Shown in pieces: positions 1 to 6,857 of a stretch of 16,272 bases of DNA. Under the pieces are notes generated by a model. It was not told the origin of the DNA. It saw only the letters and a list, made by a program, of their open reading frames with translations, and did no database searches. Source of the stretch: an uncultured Fusibacter sp. (GTDB lineage Bacteria > Bacillota > Clostridia > Peptostreptococcales > Acidaminobacteraceae); assembly GCA_937958285.1 (NCBI GenBank), contig CALFXQ010000251.1:1-16272 (forward strand). The letters run 5' to 3'. The position numbers and the translations under genes are program-made. The first letter of the stretch is position 1, and every line of letters begins with the position of its first letter.

Positions 1-1006
1 TCTTCGCTTCACGACTTGCCGTTGTAAAGCGAATTTCCACATATTCTCCCTCGTATAAATTTTCAGAGAGCGCTTTAAGGGATTCGGAGTCTAGTGCCAA
101 TTTAATATGATTTAAATTTGTCTGTGGATTTTGCACGACTTCAGTTTTACTGACCGTTCCTACAACTGCTCGTTCTTGATCGCCCTCTATGAGTATGGAA
201 ATCTTCAGTTGATTCAATGCATTTGCATCATCAATACGGCGAAGCTGAGAAGCTGTTACGGGTGATTCTACTGCAAAGGCATTCTCGCTAATAATCTTTA
301 AAACATCTTGTGGACCCGCTAGTTCTCCAACTTTAAAGTTGATACCTGTTACAATGCCGTCAGCAGGACTTCTAAATATACGGTCCGAGAGGGAAGTCTC
401 TAAGTTATTCATTTGCGTATTGTAATTTGCCTTGGCATCGCCCAATTGACGGTTTAAGGTTGTCAGAGTAGTTTTTAAAGTGTCTTGTGTAGACTCCAAT
501 TGTGAGATTTGAGAGGAGAGCTGAGCAACTGTTGTCACAACTGCAGCAGAAGGTTGCTCCTCCAAACTTTTCTTCTGCTCATTCAGGTCTTGTAATTGGT
601 CCGCTAACTTTGACAATTGACGCTGTGTGGCTTTAACTTGATCTTCTAAGGTTGCAATGGCGCTTTTTAAACTGCGTTCCGTTTGCGCCTTGTTGTTTTT
701 AATTGTCGCTTGGTCGAGTTCGTATAACACTTGACCCTTTGTCACGCGCTGTCCCTCTTGAACATAGAGCGCCGTTACTTTGCCACCCAATGCAGTGGCC
801 ACTTCATAAGTTGCCTCGGGGACTATTTTACCAATTGCAACAAATGTGTCGTCGATGGTCAGCGGTTGTACACTGGTTACAGATACAGGCGTTGCAGGCT
901 TAATATCTTTGTTCGCATCTACCGCGTCTGCTTGTGAGCAGCCTACCGCCCATGTTGATGTGAGGACGAGTACGAGAATAGCGAGGTTAGAGAATTTCGA
1001 TGTCAT
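1..1006 (-). CDS. RND efflux periplasmic adaptor (HlyD/MFP family), lipoprotein, C-terminus cut by window edge
   Basis: This is the membrane-fusion adaptor that pairs with the RND pump encoded just upstream. The start ATG lies inside the last codons of the pump gene (20-bp overlap) and has an AAAGGAG ribosome site about 9 nt before it, so the two are probably translationally coupled. The N-terminus is a short basic/hydrophobic signal ending in AVGC, a plausible lipobox with Cys23, so the protein is likely a lipoprotein anchored outside the cytoplasmic membrane. After it come a first barrel-sandwich/lipoyl half (about residues 60-100, with the GGKVTALYVQEGQRVTKGQ segment), a long Gln/Leu-rich coiled-coil hairpin (about 100-210), the second lipoyl half (IFRSPADGIVTGINFKVGE, about 212-230) and the start of the beta-barrel domain. 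About 335 residues are visible and the stop is beyond position 1. Family identity is clear; the drug or substrate is not. Confidence 0.9.
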   Translation of the reverse strand, partial: MTSKFSNLAILVLVLTSTWAVGCSQADAVDANKDIKPATPVSVTSVQPLTIDDTFVAIGKIVPEATYEVATALGGKVTALYVQEGQRVTKGQVLYELDQATIKNNKAQTERSLKSAIATLEDQVKATQRQLSKLADQLQDLNEQKKSLEEQPSAAVVTTVAQLSSQISQLESTQDTLKTTLTTLNRQLGDAKANYNTQMNNLETSLSDRIFRSPADGIVTGINFKVGELAGPQDVLKIISENAFAVESPVTASQLRRIDDANALNQLKISILIEGDQERAVVGTVSKTEVVQNPQTNLNHIKLALDSESLKALSENLYEGEYVEIRFTTASREAK

Positions 1007-4000
1007 AGGACTTCACTCCTTTAGCGCCCCCACGGGCTTTAAATTTTTCGATGAGGTTATAGACAATTGGGATAAAGATAAGTGTTAAGATGGTTGTCAC
1101 AAGAAGACCAAATACTAGGGAGTAGCTGAACTGCGCATAGTATACTTCTCTAAAAGCCAAGGGTAAAACGCCGCCGATGGTGGTGAGCGTAGTTGAGAAT
1201 ACGGGGCTAAAACGCGTTGCACCCGCCTCTACCAAAGCTTCTTTAAGGCTTAAACCATCTCTTCTAAGCGTATTCATATAATCGATGAGCACAATGGCAT
1301 CATTAACTGCAATACCCACCAGTGAGACTAAACCCATAAAGGCGTAAAATCCGAACTCATTGCCTGTGGCAATCAAGCCCCAGAATACACCTACCAATGC
1401 CATTGGCACTGTAGAGAGAATCACAAAAGGTTGTGCGATGGATTTAAATTGTATGGTCAAGATGATAAACACGAGCAATATGGCAAGGACCATAGATTGA
1501 AACAAGGTTAAGAAGCTTTCTTGAATATTGCTGGCATCACCAGCTACTTTTAAGTTTACACCTCTTGGCAATTCTAGATCTTCGGTGATACGGGCAACTT
1601 CTTTGGCCACCTCACCTGAATTGAAACCTTCTAAGAGGTCGGCATCTAAGGTTATTACCCTTTGTCCCTCTTGATGTTGTATGCTAGATAAGCCTTGAGT
1701 TGTTGTAAAGTCAACGAGCTCTGTAAGTGGAACTCGCACACCTTGTGGAGTGGTTAAATACAGCGCCTCAATTGCGTCGAGGGGTTCTAAGTTATTATCT
1801 TGATAAAGGAGTCGTACATCCATTAAATCTTGTCCTGTTTTCACAGCAGTGGCTACTTGACCCCCTAAAGCAGTTCGCACTTGAGAGGCAACTTGAGCGA
1901 CAGATAACCCAAGTGATGCTGCACGATTTGCCTTAACGGTCATTTCCAAATCTGGTGCGCCATCTTTTACAGAGAGCTGAGCATTGATTACCCCAGGAAT
2001 TGATGACAATCTTTGGCGATATGCCTCAGCATAAGCGCGACCAGCGATGTAATCCTCTGCTATAAACTCGTAAGCCAGAGGTTTGCCAACTGGTGGACCA
2101 CCACCGGAAGTTCCGAATACTGTGATCTGGGCCCCAGGAATATTTTTGAGCTGCGCATCGATGCGACTTAGCACATCGAATCCAGAGACGTCGCGTACTG
2201 CCTTTTCAAACAGAGTGGCACTGATCGATGCAAAATCTTGCTCATTGCCGCCAATGGCCACGTTAAAGACTTCGATTGCCGCATCTTGAGCGAGGATGGC
2301 TTCTACTTGTGAGACCACCTCTTGTGTTGCCTTTAAGGTTGTCCCGCCAGGGGTATCGACATCGATATTTAATGCAGTGGGTTCATTTTGAGGGAAGAAA
2401 TTGATTTTTAAAACACCTGCGGGAATGAGGGCAACTGTTCCAACCAGTACGCTGAGGGCTAGAGTCAACGCCATCACTTGACGCCATGTTTTGTCTGTAA
2501 GCCATGCCATTAATTTCTTATAACCTACTACAACGCCGCTGTTGTCGAGGCTGCGTTCGCCTAACACAAAGAGCTTAAGCGCCATTAAGATGGTAAAGAA
2601 CATAACTGCTACTACTGGTATCCAAATGCTTGAAAGGGGATCGAAGAAAGCGTAAAAACTGAGCACGGCTACAAACACGAGTCCAACTAAGCGTTTGCCC
2701 AATGGTTTTCTGGCGGTTGGAATTTTGCCCTCTCGCTTTCTGTGGTATCTAGTGATCACGAGTGCATAGAGTGAAGGTGTAACGACAATCGATACGACTA
2801 GTGAGGCAAGCAATGTGATGATAATGGTCCTAGGAATGGTGTTGATAAATGCACCCACCGTTCCGGGAAGTATCGCTAGTGGAAAGAACGCTGCAACTGT
2901 TGTTAGAGTAGATGCCAATACGGGAAGCGCCACTTGGTTTGCGCCAACGAGTGCAGCTTTTGCTGGTGAAACGCCAAGTCTATAAAGCCTGTCCATGTTT
3001 TCCATAACGATGATGGAATTGTCCACCAAAAGGCCCAGAGAGACAATTAAGCCCAATATGGCGAATGTATTTAGGGATATGCCCAAGTAGTTTAAGAATC
3101 CTAAGGTCATGAGGAGTGCCAAGGGGATTGTAATGGAGACGATTAGAGGCTCTTTTAAGCCGATAAAGAGAAAGAGCACAAGCACTACGACCAAAAGACC
3201 ACTGAATGCACTAAATTGTATATTGCTTAGGTCTTTTTTGACGTTAGTTGCATTGTCGTAAAGAATAGATACAGACACGTCTTCAGGGTAAGTTGTACCA
3301 GAACCCGACTGAAGTGCCTTTTGAATGCGGTCGCTGGTGCCAATAACATCTGCGCCATTTTTTCTTAAGACTGTCACATAGATGGAATCGACCACACGGG
3401 ATTCGCCATTTTCTCTAAAGAAAGTGCGGTTGTTGCGCTTAACTTCTGTTTCACCTAGTTTAACATCAGCTAGCTCAGATAGTTGAACGCGTTGGCCTTT
3501 TGCACCTACAATAATCATCTGTGAAATCTCATCTGTTGTCGCCAGGGCTCCAGAAATGCGTAGACTATAGTTTAATCCACCTATTTCTCTTTCACCGACT
3601 GGGAAATCTAAATTTCTTCCTTGTAGTGTTCTGGCGATATCATCGAGGGTTAAATTTGCTTGATAGAGTCTATAAGGGTTGATAATCACTTGAATTTCCT
3701 TATTGGTGCCACCAATCAAATTAACTTGATCTACTCCGCTTACCTTCTCAATATCCTTTTGAATCTCTTCTGTAATCGCCTCTAAAGTGCTCAGAGTGTA
3801 GGGACCAGATACGGAAAAGGATAAGATAGGCAATTCACTTGTTTTAAAAATACTAGCTTCTGGTGCATTTACACCTTCAGGTAGTTGTACTTTTTCTAAA
3901 ATACTCTGAATTTCTAGCTCTTTTCGCTCTACATCCACACCTTCATTAAATGAAAGGAATATAATGGACGCGTTGGCTGAAGATTCAGAGGTCATATTAT

Positions 4001-4295
4001 CGAGATCGCTTAACCCCGATAGCTTTGACTCTAGTGCATCGGTTACGAGCTGTTCGACATCTAAGGCACTAGCCCCAGGGTAGATGGTCTGAACAATAAC
4101 TCTTGGAAATACAATTTCTGGGAGCGATTCTTTAGGCAAAATTGCGATACTAGAAAATCCTAGAACAACAATGACCAACATAAGTAGAAAGGTCATCTGT
4201 TTGTTTCTAATAAAATAACGGGCCATTTTACCCATCCAATTGATAGGGTCATTCAGTCCAAGACCGATTGTATTCTGTTCTTCGCGACCTGACAT
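987..4295 (-). CDS. RND-family (HAE1-type) efflux transporter permease
   Basis: Proton-driven multidrug-type RND permease in the cytoplasmic membrane, about 1102 residues from the start chosen here. I chose the ATG at 4293-4295 because AAAGAGGTG precedes it by 6 nt; an in-frame ATG 30 bases upstream (4325) has no ribosome site. TM1 is at about residues 35-52, followed by a porter domain with the typical PRVIVQTIYPGA segment. The TM4 signature GLLVDNSIIVMEN is at about 421-433; its D425 matches the proton-relay Asp of AcrB, and the second Asp is Asn, as in many homologues. The TM10 region GLVSLVGIAVNDAIVLIDY is also present. Two extra hydrophobic stretches (about 537-552 and 558-578) sit between the TM6 and TM7 regions, where AcrB has a cytoplasmic linker. 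The gene is first in an operon with the adaptor and has its own regulated promoter. Substrate unknown. Confidence 0.95.
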   Translation of the reverse strand: MSGREEQNTIGLGLNDPINWMGKMARYFIRNKQMTFLLMLVIVVLGFSSIAILPKESLPEIVFPRVIVQTIYPGASALDVEQLVTDALESKLSGLSDLDNMTSESSANASIIFLSFNEGVDVERKELEIQSILEKVQLPEGVNAPEASIFKTSELPILSFSVSGPYTLSTLEAITEEIQKDIEKVSGVDQVNLIGGTNKEIQVIINPYRLYQANLTLDDIARTLQGRNLDFPVGEREIGGLNYSLRISGALATTDEISQMIIVGAKGQRVQLSELADVKLGETEVKRNNRTFFRENGESRVVDSIYVTVLRKNGADVIGTSDRIQKALQSGSGTTYPEDVSVSILYDNATNVKKDLSNIQFSAFSGLLVVVLVLFLFIGLKEPLIVSITIPLALLMTLGFLNYLGISLNTFAILGLIVSLGLLVDNSIIVMENMDRLYRLGVSPAKAALVGANQVALPVLASTLTTVAAFFPLAILPGTVGAFINTIPRTIIITLLASLVVSIVVTPSLYALVITRYHRKREGKIPTARKPLGKRLVGLVFVAVLSFYAFFDPLSSIWIPVVAVMFFTILMALKLFVLGERSLDNSGVVVGYKKLMAWLTDKTWRQVMALTLALSVLVGTVALIPAGVLKINFFPQNEPTALNIDVDTPGGTTLKATQEVVSQVEAILAQDAAIEVFNVAIGGNEQDFASISATLFEKAVRDVSGFDVLSRIDAQLKNIPGAQITVFGTSGGGPPVGKPLAYEFIAEDYIAGRAYAEAYRQRLSSIPGVINAQLSVKDGAPDLEMTVKANRAASLGLSVAQVASQVRTALGGQVATAVKTGQDLMDVRLLYQDNNLEPLDAIEALYLTTPQGVRVPLTELVDFTTTQGLSSIQHQEGQRVITLDADLLEGFNSGEVAKEVARITEDLELPRGVNLKVAGDASNIQESFLTLFQSMVLAILLVFIILTIQFKSIAQPFVILSTVPMALVGVFWGLIATGNEFGFYAFMGLVSLVGIAVNDAIVLIDYMNTLRRDGLSLKEALVEAGATRFSPVFSTTLTTIGGVLPLAFREVYYAQFSYSLVFGLLVTTILTLIFIPIVYNLIEKFKARGGAKGVKSYDIEIL

Positions 4296-4341
4296 GCGTT
4301 GCACCTCTTTCTCTATTTGGTTCATCGTGATATGTCTAAAT

Positions 4342-4376
4342 GTGATACAATATCTCTATATGTGATATTGTATCAC
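4342..4376. promoter_or_regulatory. Tandem/inverted operator over the RND promoter
   Basis: A 13-bp perfect inverted repeat (GTGATACAATATC, 9-nt gap, GATATTGTATCAC) spans this region. Each arm is part of a smaller 15-bp palindrome of the form GTGATA-N3-TATCAC; the one at 4362-4376 is exact and the one at 4342-4356 is imperfect. A further GTGATA half-site is at 4327. The exact copy covers the -10 box and the other lies just downstream of the start site, the arrangement expected for a dimeric repressor. No TetR, MarR or similar regulator gene is in the window, so the binding protein is unknown. Confidence 0.75.
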
Positions 4377-4394
4377 GGATTGAAATTTTGTCAA
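4367..4394 (-). promoter_or_regulatory. Sigma-70-type promoter of the RND operon
   Basis: Read on the minus strand there is a perfect -35 TTGACA (4389-4394), a 16-bp spacer and a -10 TACAAT (4367-4372). Transcription should begin near 4360, giving a leader of about 65 nt to the chosen RND start. The -10 box lies inside the operator-like dyad described separately. Found by eye; strength not measured. Confidence 0.75.
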
Positions 4395-4427
4395 TAGGTT
4401 AGTTGCTAAAACAACCAATATTTAAAT

Positions 4428-4439
4428 GATAATGATAAT
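4428..4439. promoter_or_regulatory. Possible Fur-type GATAAT repeat
   Basis: Two direct GATAAT hexamers lie between the divergent RND and small-RNA promoters. Fur boxes are often described as arrays of GATAAT units, usually at least three. Only two are seen here and the surroundings are AT-rich, so this could be chance. Confidence 0.25.
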
Positions 4440-4457
4440 TTATTTCAATTATTTTCT

Positions 4458-4484
4458 TATACCCTATTGACTTTGTCGGGTATA
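4458..4484. promoter_or_regulatory. IscR/Rrf2-like dyad over the small-RNA promoter
   Basis: An inverted repeat TATACCC-N13-GGGTATA encloses the -35 box of the plus-strand promoter. Trimmed to 25 bp (4459-4483) it has ATACCC and GGGTAT at its ends, the geometry and end sequence of the type 1 IscR box (an Rrf2-family Fe-S regulator site, known from proteobacteria). The inner positions match only in part. Occupation would block the -35. An Rrf2 gene occurs at 6856-7296, but its own apparent operator is different. Confidence 0.45.
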
Positions 4485-4495
4485 TCTTTTATTAT
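4467..4495 (+). promoter_or_regulatory. Promoter of the candidate small RNA
   Basis: TTGACT (4467-4472), a 17-bp spacer and TATTAT (4490-4495) form a good housekeeping promoter on the plus strand, back to back with the RND promoter. Predicted start is near 4502. Confidence 0.65.
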
Positions 4496-4501
4496 TATCT
4501 C

Positions 4502-4624
4502 AAGGATGTACCAACCCATTCGCCTGGGGTGCTCGTCAGAGCAACATCCCCATTCATGCGTTATACTCTCCCAGTACTAAGGGCTGTCACCGGTTTCCCC
4601 CGATGTGACAGCCTACTTTTTTTT
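4502..4624 (+). ncRNA. Candidate small regulatory RNA with C-rich segments
   Basis: A transcript of about 122 nt is bounded by a good promoter and a strong intrinsic terminator, with no plausible reading frame inside it and no plus-strand gene downstream until 11599. It is therefore unlikely to be a leader or riboswitch. Possible folds include a hairpin from 4525 to 4552 (TGGGG and TGCTC pairing with GAGCA and CCCCA, with an ACAU bulge) or an alternative GGATGT/ACATCC stem (4504-4509 with 4544-4549), then an unstructured CTCCC stretch near 4567-4572, then the terminator hairpin whose loop holds CCCCC. C-rich unpaired segments able to pair with Shine-Dalgarno sequences occur in Firmicute sRNAs such as FsrA and RsaE; the resemblance is only in kind. 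It does not look like SRP RNA, 6S RNA or tmRNA. Confidence 0.55.
4582..4624 (+). terminator. Intrinsic terminator of the candidate small RNA
   Basis: A 9-bp perfect stem GGCTGTCAC (4582-4590) with GTGACAGCC (4605-4613) is followed by eight T residues (4617-4624) on the plus strand. The loop is C-rich. Confidence 0.85.
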
Positions 4625-4665
4625 ATAAAAATCCCCTCTCACCGTAAAATGATGAGAGGGGATTT
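4624..4665 (-). terminator. Intrinsic terminator downstream of fxsA
   Basis: A 13-bp perfect stem (4629-4641 with 4653-4665, core TCCCCTCTCA/TGAGAGGGGA) has an 11-nt loop. On the minus strand it directly follows the fxsA stop and runs into a TTTTT tract, so it ends fxsA and insulates it from the opposing small RNA. Confidence 0.8.
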
Positions 4666-4667
4666 GG

Positions 4668-5138
4668 TTATTCTGAATATGGGTGTTGTTGATCGTCGTC
4701 TTCCATCACTGACCAACACTGTTTGGGTGTTTCGTTATATGTGGGATAGATACGCACCACTTCTCGTTGCAAAAGACCACTGAACTGCCTCTTAATCAAT
4801 TTGGTGAACCACAATCTTGACAGGGGTAGAAGTAAAAGCATGCCCACCGTATCACTTATAAGCCCTGGCGTGAGAAGCAATATACCACCCAATAGCACGC
4901 ACAGGCCATGTAGCAAATTATCTCCGGGCAATCTGCCCAGCTGTAGTTCAGCTTGAATGCTAGCAAACACCTTTTGCCCTTGCTGCTTTGCAAAAAAGGC
5001 ACCCACTAAACCGGTGGAGATAATTGTCACAAAGGTGAAGAGTGGCGAGGTGGCATCTGATAGCTGTAATAACAAATACAGCTCTACAAACGGCAAGACT
5101 ACAAAGAGCACCAATATTTTTCCAAAATTAATATTCAT
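4668..5138 (-). CDS. fxsA: FxsA family membrane protein
   Basis: Small integral membrane protein of 156 residues. In E. coli, FxsA overproduction relieves phage T7 exclusion by the F plasmid; its normal role is not well defined. Family marks are VLFVVLPFVELYLLLQL near the start, the GAFFAKQQGQKV segment (about 46-57), GRLPGDNLLHG (about 68-78), and GGILLLTPGLISDTVGMLLLLPLSR (about 84-108), with several hydrophobic helices and a charged C-terminal tail. The start ATG has GAGGT about 8 nt upstream. It appears monocistronic, ending in its own terminator; no clear promoter hexamers could be assigned in the 5139-5212 gap. The family call is firm and the function weak. Confidence 0.88.
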   Translation of the reverse strand: MNINFGKILVLFVVLPFVELYLLLQLSDATSPLFTFVTIISTGLVGAFFAKQQGQKVFASIQAELQLGRLPGDNLLHGLCVLLGGILLLTPGLISDTVGMLLLLPLSRLWFTKLIKRQFSGLLQREVVRIYPTYNETPKQCWSVMEDDDQQHPYSE

Positions 5139-5212
5139 AACGATTTACCTCGTGTAAGGCTTTCTTGTTATGATTATTGTAAATCAAAGATTTGAATAGA
5201 TTGTGAACAACA

Positions 5213-5241
5213 ACAGCCCCAGCCAAGATGGCTAGGGCTGT
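5213..5241 (-). terminator. Probable terminator after the zinc-ribbon gene
   Basis: A stem of ACAGCCC plus AGCC pairing with GGCT plus GGGCTGT (one wobble) around a short loop lies a few bases past the stop at 5249. On the minus strand it is followed by TGTTGTTGTT, an interrupted T tract, so termination may be weak. Confidence 0.55.
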
Positions 5242-5248
5242 ATCGCGC

Positions 5249-5713
5249 TTAGTATTTTAAAAAGCGAGCAATTAACTCGGCAAAGGTTATGGGCTGAGCA
5301 TTTAAAGTCATTTGAAAGCCTTCGCCATAACCGAAAAAGTATAATACGCCTGCATCGATCCAGTAGTCTCTGCCTTTATGGCTGATAAAGCGCGATTCCC
5401 GTTCTAACCAATCGGCAAGTTCCATAAGTGAGGCATGGCCAAAGCTCCAGTTGAGGTGCTTTAAAGACTCCAAATGACCACGTATTGCAGATCCTAAAGC
5501 TTCTGGAGAATCCAAGTGAATCGGTGTAAATCCCCATTCTGCAGACTTTAAAGTGCCGCAGCTGTGACATTTAATTTGCTTAGTCTTTGGCGAATGATGG
5601 CTGATACTGTAGAGTTGATCTTCAGTTACCATATAAGCCTGATCCATCAGCCCTGCTAATTCCAATTGTTTATCTGTTATACATGCACTGCACAAACCAA
5701 ATCGCTTTTGCAT
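5249..5713 (-). CDS. Uncharacterised 154-residue zinc-ribbon protein
   Basis: I do not recognise this family. The ATG at 5711-5713 is preferred over an upstream ATG (5755) because GGGGGAG sits 5 nt before it; the upstream ATG lies within the promoter/operator. Two CxxC pairs, Cys8/Cys11 and Cys49/Cys52, look like the four ligands of a zinc ribbon, separated by about 37 residues. The C-terminal half is soluble-looking, with acidic and aromatic residues and two possible helices (LMELADWLERESRF and FAELIARFLKY), and has no signal peptide or membrane span. It is transcribed alone, away from cysK, from a promoter covered by a palindrome. A regulatory or nucleic-acid-binding role is possible but not shown. 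The protein looks intact, so it is likely a real gene. Confidence 0.75.
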   Translation of the reverse strand: MQKRFGLCSACITDKQLELAGLMDQAYMVTEDQLYSISHHSPKTKQIKCHSCGTLKSAEWGFTPIHLDSPEALGSAIRGHLESLKHLNWSFGHASLMELADWLERESRFISHKGRDYWIDAGVLYFFGYGEGFQMTLNAQPITFAELIARFLKY

Positions 5714-5744
5714 GTTCTCCCCCTTACCGCTAACTCGCAAGCTA

Positions 5745-5764
5745 TTTGTAATCATTATTACAAA
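5745..5764. promoter_or_regulatory. Palindromic operator over the zinc-ribbon gene promoter
   Basis: The 20-bp palindrome TTTGTAATCATTATTACAAA (8-bp arms, 4-bp centre) covers the probable -10 box, AATAAT at 5754-5759 on the minus strand. That box is 16 bp from a -35-like TTGCCA at 5776-5781. Metal-sensing Fur-family sites (for example Zur, with a GTAAT/ATTAC core) share the half-site core but have a 1-bp rather than 4-bp centre, so the assignment to a regulator is open. Confidence 0.6.
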
Positions 5765-5820
5765 TTTTTATAATTTGGCAAGATGGAAAACGATACCCGT
5801 TTTCGAAAGGGGGAAAAAAT

Positions 5821-6759
5821 TTATGCTTCTGGTGTAAAGAGCGCTGTCGATAAGTAGCGTTCACCCGTATCGCACATGACAGTTACAATCTTTTTGCCCG
5901 CATTTTCAGGACGTTTTGCAAGTACGGTCGCCGCGTATAGGTTTGCACCTGCAGAAATTCCCACAAGTGTTCCTTCGGTAGCAGCAAGCTTACGTGCGGT
6001 TTCAAATGCTTGATCATTGGACACTTGAATAATCTCGTCAATCAGACTCGTATTTAGATTCTTAGGTATAAATCCTGCGCCGATGCCTTGAATTTTGTGG
6101 GGACCTGGCTGGCCACCTGATATCACTGGAGAATCTTGTGGCTCTACAGCAACAATTTTCACATTGGGATTATGCGCCTTTAGCACTTCTCCTACTCCTG
6201 AAAGTGTCCCCCCAGTACCTACACCCGCTACAAAGATGTCCACATCGCCATCTGTATCTCTCAAAATTTCTTGTGCGGTAGTACGCCTGTGCACGTCGGG
6301 ATTAGCGCCATTCTCAAACTGTTGTGGAATAAAGTGCTTTGGATACTCTTGTCCTAATTCTAAAGCGCGTTCAATTGCACCTTTCATACCTTTTGGGCCA
6401 GGTGTTAACTCTATTTTAGCACCCAAAGCCTTCAGAAGATTTCTGCGCTCAAGGCTCATGGTTTCAGGCATCGTGAGAATTAACGAGTACCCCTTAGCCG
6501 CTGCAACAAAGGCCAAGGCAATGCCCGTATTTCCACTCGTTGGCTCGATAATTACAGTGTCTGCATCTAATAGACCCTGAGCTTCTGCGGCCTCTATCAT
6601 CGCATTGCCAATGCGGTCTTTCACACTGCTGAGTGGGTTGAAGAATTCGAGCTTGCCAATAATGGTACCCAACGTTTGTTCTGCTGCATTATAGCGAGAA
6701 AACTCGAGAAGTGGGGTGTTGCCGATTAAATCTGTAAGTGACTTTGCAATTTTCGCCAT
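5821..6759 (-). CDS. cysK: Cysteine synthase (O-acetylserine sulfhydrylase)
   Basis: PLP enzyme that makes L-cysteine from O-acetylserine and sulfide in the cytoplasm. At 312 residues it has normal family length. The PLP lysine is K47 in NPLSSVKDR; the substrate-binding loop TSGNTG is at 74-79; the phosphate-binding loop GVGTGGT is at 179-185; and S269 in GISAGA should contact the PLP ring nitrogen. The QFENGANPDVHRRTTAQEI segment fits CysK/CysM. The start has AAGGAGG 5 nt upstream. About 40-60 bp upstream is a 19-bp inverted repeat shared with the Rrf2 gene, so cysteine-responsive control by that regulator is likely. In Bacillus, CysK also acts as co-repressor partner of CymR, which would suit this neighbourhood. 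A weak hairpin past the stop (about 5791-5812) may end transcription. Confidence 0.96.
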   Translation of the reverse strand: MAKIAKSLTDLIGNTPLLEFSRYNAAEQTLGTIIGKLEFFNPLSSVKDRIGNAMIEAAEAQGLLDADTVIIEPTSGNTGIALAFVAAAKGYSLILTMPETMSLERRNLLKALGAKIELTPGPKGMKGAIERALELGQEYPKHFIPQQFENGANPDVHRRTTAQEILRDTDGDVDIFVAGVGTGGTLSGVGEVLKAHNPNVKIVAVEPQDSPVISGGQPGPHKIQGIGAGFIPKNLNTSLIDEIIQVSNDQAFETARKLAATEGTLVGISAGANLYAATVLAKRPENAGKKIVTVMCDTGERYLSTALFTPEA

Positions 6760-6797
6760 TGTGGCCTCCTTAATATACTATCGTTATTTTACTTTAT

Positions 6798-6816
6798 ACC
6801 TATCGTTTTTATAGGT
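6798..6816. promoter_or_regulatory. Rrf2-regulator operator upstream of cysK
   Basis: The inverted repeat ACCTAT-N7-ATAGGT, flanked on the right by TTTT, is matched almost base for base by the repeat at 7344-7362 in front of the Rrf2 gene (both read ACCTATCG at the left arm and ATAGGTTTT at the right). The -35/-10 of cysK could not be placed with confidence, but the site falls in the expected promoter zone. Confidence 0.75.
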
Positions 6817-6831
6817 TTTAAGGTGGTGTTT

Positions 6832-6857
6832 GGCGCTAAGCATTCATGCTTAGCGCT
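6832..6857. repeat. Near-perfect hairpin overlapping the Rrf2 stop codon
   Basis: GCGCTAAGCAT (6833-6843) is followed after two bases by its exact complement (6846-6856), and one G-T pair extends the stem. It includes two bases of the Rrf2 TAG stop and lies 3' of that gene. No T tract follows on either strand, so it is not a classical intrinsic terminator; it may act as an mRNA 3' stabiliser, a T-less terminator or an attenuating structure. Confidence 0.6.

Noticed and set aside
4297..4325. Upstream ATG start for the RND permease
   Set aside because: There is no ribosome binding sequence before it, while the ATG at 4295 has AAAGAGGTG at the right distance; it remains possible as an alternative start.
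4502..4624. Riboswitch or T-box interpretation of the structured RNA
   Set aside because: No plus-strand gene lies downstream to regulate and no known aptamer core was recognised by eye.
4529..4783. Plus-strand open frame of 84 codons
   Set aside because: It runs through the small-RNA terminator, the fxsA terminator and the antisense of fxsA, and has no ribosome site.
6095..6580. Plus-strand open frame of 161 codons
   Set aside because: It lies wholly antisense to cysK, whose frame is certain, and the translation resembles no family.
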